In this document: piece after piece, positions 23,801 through 28,952 of the stretch
Position numbering within the stretch: position 1 is the first letter of the stretch
How the letters are laid out: the number at the start of each line of letters is the position of its first letter
DNA from: Porcipelethomonas sp964621265
GTDB lineage: Bacteria; Bacillota; Clostridia; Oscillospirales; Ruminococcaceae
Direction of reading: 5' to 3'
Length of the DNA: 29,363 bases
Assembly (NCBI GenBank): GCA_964621265.1
Contig: CAZULQ010000021.1
Location: 1 to 29,363, forward strand
Notes under the pieces: model-generated
The model's database searches: none
What the model was told of the DNA's origin: nothing
Seen by the model: only the letters and a program-made list of their open reading frames with translations
Made by a program: the position numbers and the translations under genes

Positions 23801-24795
23801 ATTCTGAGATTATTAAAGACGGTGTATTCCAGATTGGTTACTGGGGTGAATATGGCGATATCATCGTCGAGAACATAACCTGTCATTACGGTGAAAAGCC
23901 GACGACATCGACATCAACATCTATATCTACCTCAACTTCAACAACTACAACGACGACGACTACAACGACTACAACGACGACTGAGGGTGGGGATATTGGT
24001 GAAATCCCTGATACTGAGGATTTGGTGTTCGCTAATGGAGAAACCAAAAATTTGTTAGCAGATTCCGCAAAAGAGCTTGATAGCTTGATTATTGTTTTTG
24101 ATACTATGGAGAATATTAATTTTACTATGTATAATTCAGATTATAGTTCGCATTTTGACATTAATTATGAAAACAGTGAACCTTATTTAACGAATATGAA
24201 GAACTGTTCCGGTTCAATAAGCGAAAACACAGTTACTATTACTTTTGAGTCGGGAGTAAAAGCTTCGGATGGTAAAATTTATCTTACGAAGAACTGGAGT
24301 TCAACTGATATTACCATCATAGCCTACCAAATCAACTACGTTGAAACCGTCTCAAACAGCATATCCATGATGAGTGTTTTAAGCGACAGCGGCGATGATG
24401 TTCAGTACATGAGCCAGCAGGACCCGACTTACGTCGATACAATTACACTCAGCGCGTCAGTCGACTGGAAAAAGGTTATTGATAACCTCCCTGCATACGA
24501 CGAAAACGGTAATCTCTATTATTACTGGGTTGAAGAAATTTCCATTCCCGGTTATGAGACTACTTATGAGTATACAGACGACGACAATGACGCATCAAAC
24601 GTTAAAAATTCCGTCAGCGGAAGCGGTGGCACGATTACAGTCAATAATGAGCTTATTGACACGGGTGTTACGCTCCCTGCAACAGGCGGTACAGGCACAT
24701 ATCCATTTATTACTACCGGAGTTACGATTATCCTTGGCGGACTAATCGTGAATATAATAATCAGACGTCGAAAAAAATCGATTGAAGAAAAATAA
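17815..24795 (+). CDS. Giant LPXTG adhesin with Cna-B domains, probable pilus tip protein
   Basis: 2326 aa. The GTG start has AGGAGG 8 nt upstream. Segments: membrane/signal segment 21-42; a His/Cys box (53-96) with three C-x(3,4)-H-x-H-x3-CY repeats; about seven Ig-like adhesin repeats from 120 to 1340, several beginning with a KxxK strand and a later W-x-(V/I)-x-I strand; a SpaA-type domain (1342-1482, with YALIETKVP); Cna-B domains at 1485-1612, 1613-1725 and 1729-1829 (NKRWD, EKLWHD, EKIWND starts; YYVRETA, FKVEEV, YKVEEA strands). A fourth Cna-B domain starts at 1831 (LKKIWSN), breaks off near 1866, and resumes at about 2207 (TLSASVDWKKVIDNLPAYDENG, then YYWVEEISIPGYETTY). The inserted 340 residues hold two Thr/Ser linkers (1869-1894, 2030-2056) and two unknown modules (1895-2029, 2057-2206). 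The sorting signal is LPATGG (2287-2292), membrane helix, RRRKK. It is probably attached to the pilus tip by the sortases encoded downstream. Confidence 0.9.
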   Translation: MSTMQTVINTVFKNREKRKKYMLILLSLSVMVAIAVSIILITPADSKTGQLICGMEDHTHAEECYQLSCAQEHEHSAECYLRSCALTAHIHTEECYEKEITLYNMIFGDTSTQSNDPWFSSPQTTIPTGAVDFKKNLVDTNTDKDKNGFTGVISSQPNADKTQQVTIKLSYAFDQTEASKITVNQPYIYYTAPSDIVLIDNEFGPTCKVTDDNGDESGYYSIAKMEDGTALIVIRFNDTYIQNKINGSNSLTGSIRFTGNVSRDPETNSGDKSFSLGSMPQIDAEGNKTEKDISVEFTFSDYKPTISKWGHITKSADGKPVVEWVITIKNPAPETNITDYVISDTRFGEAIADSFVANPANVFDINSKTFTGNIGTNETFTLKYQTLINNSEFWLKSGTSGSIENEATLTGTEDSYSESAKSSVQTSPGAYINKSAKHDYKFADGEVGNKTYWTIDVVSNRPGLPVAGYTVQDSAFAGIENTDITVKDESGNNVSFTLTDDKLTIDENTTLEKVTITYPTSKDVNSNSASLIYPNDVVGEIKSETNAEYKPYNMEKNGSYSDGTITWTVKIKRENDSNADVETLTFTDVQLTDKKQITSVKAGKWTPWLEYDLKDDVEIENGILSFPAKDIDEVTITYTTEASEEDKGKISSGQEVTFTNTGEIKTPKGYTQSVTGSVKVTPTNEISKKLNNPEDASGTVNSISKTNNLSWTVEMTQGAGFTSDDKVFVDVMQAIDMSTNQTSADADHYITATQGSNIKVSARTDKSVNEWTELDPKYYTIVFYSDTACQNPVTTDENGKVENARSFKITFNKEEGSSIDSLGYKCVKIDYFTTADMTQVKNPETVSFSNKASFNGTTAPPDNTYEVEVYDPDKQPYSKTAINSSGETIDEIGLNQLEKIKITIDNKEYYIFGWKINFDEYTSFTFKMVDKFPTGHTLVTEQPYAPYYYYNEYNKNYLTWYQYEAGANYAYTYENNADNFTLWGFNKSNVTYITYYTKVPVEELKPSVETAGDEGIKISNSITESTNKYNPVKAEVTVVPEIEVEEPTEESTDGPSEETKDELIDKKYKLREGATSENADQGNNNISYTIDINPEAKDLANGDELILNDNFVLKGYSTDGGYNWTNGLNVADVFLNSVKVYEISSDGTPTELSSSEYSYQFIANPDTRVPVTPNKTGSFEFTDLKDYDRLTITLKNTEYANQDKDKNNEIQMWVGNTKYILNENAPIHFDSNGEYTFEVEVPKGVNKVGVYGTWNTILQDVNATVMRKTTTSELKFVLPDAKALRVEYTLKLMQDGERPKSQTKFKFDNSASLIGSTTTTDSSGETTLDILYGNAESSVDMIPKIKKVDVGDHTITGLDASFKLAKYSDSGWKWYSNALANEGTLESEYWSDDENAAVEINVNGTFGVKGLEAGSLYALIETKVPQKDNFNTYTYESEDKIKPFYFTYASSVSTFPKGVNGEEIVTSNVSTVQTGGNIEIANNRIIDVTVNKRWDNVLSDTSVEATLYWSYTKTLSGFPTEMYKATAAELGIDNLTNPVTFESTHTWQGLPNGRNGKPIYYYVRETAYKVNEKIYTFDASDGCYKNGEEYGEYTPGYTGNAVNSSEAVVEILNSSALKVEKLWHDAKNTPMTSDMISAEQIEFKLWGKILASDEFELIKNDESETFVIKASDNWEYSFTPNQLSDYQYFKVEEVNPPDGFVVSYNENYNGQTGVITIINKNNTVTTNKTDITVEKIWNDSGSGRPSGITLTLMSSTDKTNWTNVSISQPEPVINDNRWVYSYTDLPLKNDSDQQLYYKVEEANVLGYTLVSEQNNTGIQSGRITLVNSRNIILTLKKIWSNFASNNHSDDIVELLIHRSTDKTKVPSVTTTTTSTSTSTSTSTTTTTTTTTTTTAVSSSTIPTMTIVSSQIPEQGTQIAVYDYKLTQNSNVQVDLSTLFPYGEKPYEFIIEIDRTDQISGMNVGMNIASQADGYWASIETFTYLGDGKYLFDVSQYSEIIKDGVFQIGYWGEYGDIIVENITCHYGEKPTTSTSTSISTSTSTTTTTTTTTTTTTTEGGDIGEIPDTEDLVFANGETKNLLADSAKELDSLIIVFDTMENINFTMYNSDYSSHFDINYENSEPYLTNMKNCSGSISENTVTITFESGVKASDGKIYLTKNWSSTDITIIAYQINYVETVSNSISMMSVLSDSGDDVQYMSQQDPTYVDTITLSASVDWKKVIDNLPAYDENGNLYYYWVEEISIPGYETTYEYTDDDNDASNVKNSVSGSGGTITVNNELIDTGVTLPATGGTGTYPFITTGVTIILGGLIVNIIIRRRKKSIEEK
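23419..23496 (+). repeat. Thr/Ser linker, tract 1 (ACN/TCN codons)
   Basis: Twenty-six consecutive codons for Thr or Ser only: five Thr, Ser, four Thr-Ser pairs, then twelve Thr. Codons are mixed (ACA, ACG, ACT, ACC), so the DNA is an imperfect trinucleotide repeat. It interrupts the fourth Cna-B domain of the adhesin and looks like an extended, possibly glycosylated linker. Confidence 0.9.
23902..23982 (+). repeat. Thr/Ser linker, tract 2
   Basis: Twenty-seven codons, all Thr or Ser apart from one Ile, ending in fourteen Thr with many ACG/ACT/ACA triplets in near-tandem order. It has the same design as tract 1, and the two bracket the module at residues 1895-2029. Confidence 0.9.
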
Positions 24796-24802
24796 AAAAA
24801 CA

Positions 24803-24841
24803 CAGCTGAGCGGGGTGTGAGACGCCTCACATCCCGAGCTG
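24803..24841 (+). other. Strong intercistronic hairpin before the backbone pilin
   Basis: CAGCT pairs with AGCTG, and CGGGGTGTGAG (24811-24821) pairs with CTCACATCCCG (24826-24836, one G-U), with a 3-nt bulge. No T-run follows on the plus strand, so it is unlikely to terminate the operon. It may protect or define the 5' end of a processed pilin mRNA, raising pilin output relative to the tip protein (inference). Confidence 0.6.
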
Positions 24842-24860
24842 ACAAAAAGGAGAGATTCTT

Positions 24861-26366
24861 ATGAAAAAAACTTTAAGAAAAATTACGGCTATGGCAACTG
24901 CTCTTTTAACTTCAGCATGCCTTATGATGCCAATGACAATGAGCTATACTGCTTTTGCAGCAGGAACAGGCTCAATTTCGATTACTAATGATGCCAGCGG
25001 ACATACTTATGAAGCTTATCAGATTTTCTCGGGTAATGCTTCAAACAACGCACTCGGTAATATCCAGTGGGGTGATGGTGTTACTGCTGGGGATGCCTTA
25101 ACTACTGCAATTAAGGATATAACAATTAGTGATGGCAAACCTTTTGCAAGTATCACTGACGCAGCAAGCGTTGCAAAAATTCTTGCGGATAATAATTCAA
25201 ATCCTGATTATGTAAAAGAATTTGCAAAGGTTGTCGGCGGATATCTTAATTCGACAAATGCAGTTTCAACAAGTACACTTACAGATGATAAATATGTAAT
25301 CTCAGGGCTTGAAGATGGTTACTACCTTGTTAAGGAAACAGGAACACTCACAGGAGAAAATACAACCTACACAAGCTATATTGTTGAGGTAATTGATGGT
25401 GTTAATGAAGATATTGCACCGAAGATTGAACTTCCTACATTTAACAAAAAGGTGCAGGACGTTAATGATACAGACAGTTCGACTGACTGGGGTACATCAG
25501 CTGACTACGATATCGGTGATGAGGTTCCATTCCAGCTTACAGCAACAATTCCTGCGAACTATGATGACTATTCAACATACAAATTCGTTATGCACGATAC
25601 TCTTTCAACCGGCTTATCATTTAAGAATGATGTAGTTGTGAAGATTGGTGAAACTACACTTACTGCAAATACAGACTATACTGTAAATGTACCAGGTGCA
25701 GACGGTCATACATTTGATATTACATTTGCTAACCTTAAAACAACAACTGCTACGGCAGGTGATACAATTACAGTAACATATTCAGCAACCCTTAATACAG
25801 GTGCTGTAATTGGTAATTCAGGTAACCCTAACGAAGCATATCTTGAATACTCAAATAATCCAACAGGAGAAGGTATGGGTGAAACTCCTGTAAAAAAGGC
25901 AGTAGTATTTACATACAAGGCGGTTATTAATAAGGTTGACTCGAATAATCAGCCACTTAATGGTGCAACATTCCAGCTTGAAAAGTATGATGGAACTTCT
26001 TGGGGTGAAGTTGAAACAATTGAAGGAACAAGTGCTTCTGAATTCATATTTAATGGTCTTGACGACGGTAAATACAAACTTACAGAAACAAAAACTCCTG
26101 ATGGCTATAATACAATTGAACCAATTGAGTTTACAATTTCAGCAACACATGATGAAACTCAAATAACTGACCTTACAGTTACTGGAGGTTCATTTACTGT
26201 AACAAAAGAATCAGGTTTACTCACAGCAGAAATTGTAAACAACAAAGGTTCCGAGCTCCCATCAACAGGTGGCATCGGTACAACAATCTTCTACGTTGGC
26301 GGCGGTGCGCTCGTTGCAGTTGCAGGCGTATTCCTCATCGCAAAGAAGAGAATGAGCAGCAAATAA
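24861..26366 (+). CDS. Backbone (major) pilin, LPSTG
   Basis: 501 aa. The signal peptide covers about 1-33 (cleavage near TAFA/AG). Domain 1 (36-190) starts GSISITNDASGHTYEAYQIF and ends with a pilin-like motif IAPK (K188), aligned with the canonical VYPK just before PTFNKKV. Domain 2 (191-350) is the fimbrial isopeptide-forming type, with K196/K197 and the NPNEAYLEYSNNP strand. Domain 3 (351-464) is SpaA-like with E-box KLTETKTPDGY (406-416). The sorting signal is LPSTGG (466-471), helix, KKR. AAGGAGAG lies before the ATG. Sortase C would join K188 of one subunit to the LPST threonine of the next. The assignment as backbone rests on the three-domain layout and the adjacent class C sortase. 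Confidence 0.9.
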   Translation: MKKTLRKITAMATALLTSACLMMPMTMSYTAFAAGTGSISITNDASGHTYEAYQIFSGNASNNALGNIQWGDGVTAGDALTTAIKDITISDGKPFASITDAASVAKILADNNSNPDYVKEFAKVVGGYLNSTNAVSTSTLTDDKYVISGLEDGYYLVKETGTLTGENTTYTSYIVEVIDGVNEDIAPKIELPTFNKKVQDVNDTDSSTDWGTSADYDIGDEVPFQLTATIPANYDDYSTYKFVMHDTLSTGLSFKNDVVVKIGETTLTANTDYTVNVPGADGHTFDITFANLKTTTATAGDTITVTYSATLNTGAVIGNSGNPNEAYLEYSNNPTGEGMGETPVKKAVVFTYKAVINKVDSNNQPLNGATFQLEKYDGTSWGEVETIEGTSASEFIFNGLDDGKYKLTETKTPDGYNTIEPIEFTISATHDETQITDLTVTGGSFTVTKESGLLTAEIVNNKGSELPSTGGIGTTIFYVGGGALVAVAGVFLIAKKRMSSK

Positions 26367-26389
26367 TAAACATTAAATAACCTGATTTA

Positions 26390-26414
26390 CCTGTCGGCGT
26401 TAATCGCCGACAGG
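26390..26414 (+). other. Perfect hairpin between pilin and sortase genes
   Basis: CCTGTCGGCG (26390-26399) and CGCCGACAGG (26405-26414) form a perfect 10-bp stem with a 5-nt loop, with no T-run. It sits directly before the GGGAGGG of the sortase gene and may cap the pilin mRNA 3' end after processing, or reduce sortase translation. Confidence 0.6.
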
Positions 26415-26430
26415 CATTAGGGAGGGTTCA

Positions 26431-27309
26431 ATGAGCAAAAAGAAACTTAATATTATATCCACAGTGGTGCTTGTAATAATGCTGCTGGTTGGACTCTCCG
26501 TAATGCTTTATCCTGTTGTCAGCGACTGGTGGAACTCAAAGGTACAAAGCCGTGCGGTTGCAAGCTATAAAGAGACAGTTGCGAACATGGGAGAAAATCA
26601 GACGCAGGAAATATTTGAAAAAGCGCATGAATACAACAGACGTCTTGGCGAACTTTATAAGCCGCTATCTGATTATGAACAGGTTGCGGGATATGAGGAA
26701 ACGCTTGATATTTCGGGTACGGGTATTATGGGATATATCTCAATTCCCGCTATCGGTTCCGAGCTTGTCATATATCACAGTACGGACGATGAAGTCCTGA
26801 ACATTGCGGCGGGTCATCTTCAGGGTACGTCTCTGCCCGTTGGCGGAAGGGGCACTCATTCTGTAATCTCCGCCCACAGAGGACTGCCGTCGGCAAAGCT
26901 TTTTTCCGACCTTGACAAGCTTGTTGTCGGGGACACCTTCACGATTACAATTCTCGACGAGGTTCTGACCTATGAGGTTGAGAAGATTATGATTGTCGAG
27001 CCTGACGAAGCCGAAAAGCTTTTGCCTGTTGAGGGGAAAGATTACGTTACGCTTATGACCTGTACGCCTTACGGCGTTAACACTCACAGACTGCTTATCC
27101 GCTCAAAGCGTATTGAAACAGCGTACACAGCAAAGGTGAATGTAACTGCTGAGGCTGTTCTTGTTGACTCGATGCTTGTTGTACCGCTGATTGCGTTTCC
27201 GCTTTTTGTGGGACTGATTATTTACTGGACTATAAACGGTAAAAAACGAAAGTCAGGTGCAGGCGGTGTAATCGAACGATATAAAAAGAGAAAGGACGGT
27301 GGGGCTTAG
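26431..27309 (+). CDS. Class C (pilin-polymerising) sortase
   Basis: 292 aa. N-terminal membrane helix 7-30, sortase fold with SVISAHRG (catalytic H149), TLMTCTPYGVNTHRLLIRSKR (catalytic C211, R220), then a second membrane helix (about 243-263) and a basic tail. The two membrane segments and the TCTPYGxNTHR signature are typical of class C enzymes that polymerise pilins. The usual lid motif (D-P-aromatic) is not obvious: the equivalent stretch reads PLSDYEQVAGYEE (78-90), with D81-Y82. GGAGGG precedes the ATG. The stop is 1 nt before the next start. Confidence 0.93.
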   Translation: MSKKKLNIISTVVLVIMLLVGLSVMLYPVVSDWWNSKVQSRAVASYKETVANMGENQTQEIFEKAHEYNRRLGELYKPLSDYEQVAGYEETLDISGTGIMGYISIPAIGSELVIYHSTDDEVLNIAAGHLQGTSLPVGGRGTHSVISAHRGLPSAKLFSDLDKLVVGDTFTITILDEVLTYEVEKIMIVEPDEAEKLLPVEGKDYVTLMTCTPYGVNTHRLLIRSKRIETAYTAKVNVTAEAVLVDSMLVVPLIAFPLFVGLIIYWTINGKKRKSGAGGVIERYKKRKDGGA

Positions 27310-27310
27310 A

Positions 27311-28288
27311 ATGACAAAGAAAATATACAGATGTTTTTGTGCAGCTGTCTGCTTTGTGCTTACGCTTGGTATGCTTTGCAGCATGTCATTTCACGGTTCT
27401 GCCGATTCAATAAAGGGCTCGCTTACGCTTATCTGCAAAAAAGATGATATAATACTTTCGGGTATGGAGTGGTCGCTTTACAGGGTAGGGGAGCGTGTCG
27501 GAAAAAAATACGTCCTGGGCGGTAAGTTTGCGGGATATCCTGTTTCGCTCTCGGACACATCTGCTGAAGGGCTGAGTATTGCGGCGGCAACGCTTGAAAA
27601 CTATGCAGTCATTGATAATATCGGAAGCGATGCCAAGGGAATCATTGACGCAGAGGGTTACCTTGTTTTCCCGAAGCTTGAATCGGGACTTTATATGGTC
27701 TGCGGCAAGAATTTCTATGTCGGTGAGACAGTATATGAACCGTCGGCGGTGCTTGTTGAGATAAATCCGTCTGTCGGCAATGAGGGAATTGACCTTATGG
27801 TATATCCTAAGGTTATATACAAAATCCTCTCGGAAACAAGCCGCACACACGTTCTGAAGAAAATCTGGACGGACAGCGGTCAGCTTCACCCTGCAATTCA
27901 GGTTGAGATTTATAAGGGCGGAGTGCTTGAAGAAACTGTAACACTTGATGATTCAAACAGCTGGACATACAGCTGGTTTACGGAAAATTATGCAGAATGG
28001 CGTGTCAAGGAAACTGTGGTACCTGCGGGGTATTCGGTTTCATACAGAACGAGCGACGGACAATATGTAATCGAGAACAAATACGGCTCGGATTATTCCG
28101 AAGAAACCCAGCCTGTGACAGAACAGGTTACATCACCGCCGTCAATTACCGTTACAGCGACAGGCGGCTCAGTTCAGAAGCTTCCTCAGACGGGGCAGTT
28201 GTGGTGGCCTGTGCCTGTTATGGCGTGCGGCGGAATTGTCATGATAATTGTCGGACTAAGACTCAGAGGCAGTAAAAAATCGGAGTAA
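27311..28288 (+). CDS. Minor pilin with VYPK motif and Cna-B domain, LPQTG
   Basis: 325 aa. Signal peptide about 1-31 with several cysteines. Domain 1 (37-165) ends with a canonical pilin motif VYPK (164-167). A Cna-B domain (180-258) starts LKKIWTDSG and carries the E-box WRVKETVVPAGY (230-241). A Pro/Thr-rich spacer leads to LPQTG (291-295), helix and a basic tail. The start at 27311 is the ATG 1 nt after the sortase stop; a GTG at 27299 is in frame but overlaps the sortase gene. A pilin lysine motif in the small subunit suggests it can be joined to a sorting signal, as expected for a basal pilin that terminates polymerisation. Confidence 0.87.
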   Translation: MTKKIYRCFCAAVCFVLTLGMLCSMSFHGSADSIKGSLTLICKKDDIILSGMEWSLYRVGERVGKKYVLGGKFAGYPVSLSDTSAEGLSIAAATLENYAVIDNIGSDAKGIIDAEGYLVFPKLESGLYMVCGKNFYVGETVYEPSAVLVEINPSVGNEGIDLMVYPKVIYKILSETSRTHVLKKIWTDSGQLHPAIQVEIYKGGVLEETVTLDDSNSWTYSWFTENYAEWRVKETVVPAGYSVSYRTSDGQYVIENKYGSDYSEETQPVTEQVTSPPSITVTATGGSVQKLPQTGQLWWPVPVMACGGIVMIIVGLRLRGSKKSE

Positions 28289-28292
28289 ATTT

Positions 28293-28907
28293 ATGAAAAG
28301 CAAGGTTGGTTTGAGCGTTATAGTGCTGGGGGTACTGCTTGTTTTTGCGGCGGCAGGACTTGTGCTCTATAATGTTTCGGAGGATAAAAAAAGCGGCGAT
28401 GCGGCACAGAGTGTGCTTGAAACGCTTAAGGAACAGATTGTACCCGTTGAAGATGAGACGGAATTCTTTGAGGGTGCTGACCTTTTCAGCGAGTATGAGA
28501 CCGAAGAGGAACTGCCGCCTATTGAAATTGACGGCGAGTTTTATATCGGCTACATTTCAATGCCGTCAATCGGCATTGAGCTGCCTGTTATGGACAGCTG
28601 GAGTTATGATAAGCTGAAAACTGCGCCGTGCAGATACAGCGGAAGCGTTCTTGAAAATGACATTGTCATTGCGGCGCATAATTACAGCTCGCATTTCGGG
28701 GGAATTGAAAGCCTCAGCAGTGGCGACGAAATCAATCTGATTGCAACTGACGGACGTATTTTCAGATATGAGGTTGTCAATACGGAAATTGTAAGTGGAA
28801 AGGATATTTCCGCAATGGAGCCAGATGACAGCTGGGACCTGACGCTTTTTACATGTACACTCAGCGGTCAGAGCAGAGTTACGGTAAGAGCCGTAAGGGC
28901 AGAATAA
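28293..28907 (+). CDS. Second sortase, small, single N-terminal membrane helix
   Basis: 204 aa. Membrane helix 7-26, an acidic linker (about 50-80), then the sortase core YIGYISMPSIGIELPV, IAAHNYSSHFG (catalytic H129), and LFTCTLSGQSRVTVRA (catalytic C188, R195). There is no C-terminal membrane helix, so it is not a typical class C enzyme; class D or a class B-like type is possible. It may anchor the finished pilus to the wall or attach the basal pilin. GGAG overlapping the previous stop codon serves as its ribosome-binding site. It is the last gene of the operon. Confidence 0.88.
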   Translation: MKSKVGLSVIVLGVLLVFAAAGLVLYNVSEDKKSGDAAQSVLETLKEQIVPVEDETEFFEGADLFSEYETEEELPPIEIDGEFYIGYISMPSIGIELPVMDSWSYDKLKTAPCRYSGSVLENDIVIAAHNYSSHFGGIESLSSGDEINLIATDGRIFRYEVVNTEIVSGKDISAMEPDDSWDLTLFTCTLSGQSRVTVRAVRAE

Positions 28908-28917
28908 AATGATTTTT

Positions 28918-28952
28918 CAGACGGACTGATTTTAAATCAGCCCGTTTGTTTT
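28918..28952 (+). terminator. Intrinsic terminator of the pilus operon
   Basis: CAGACGG-a-CTGATT pairs with AATCAG-c-CCGTTTG (one mismatch, one G-U) and is followed by TTTT (28949-28952), 10 nt after the last stop codon. A GTAG-footed repeat starts at the next base. Confidence 0.8.

Noticed and set aside
16422..28952. Integrated prophage or conjugative element carrying the pilus genes
   Set aside because: No integrase, relaxase, phage structural genes or att-like direct repeats flank the operon; the flanking hairpin repeats also occur beside core genes.
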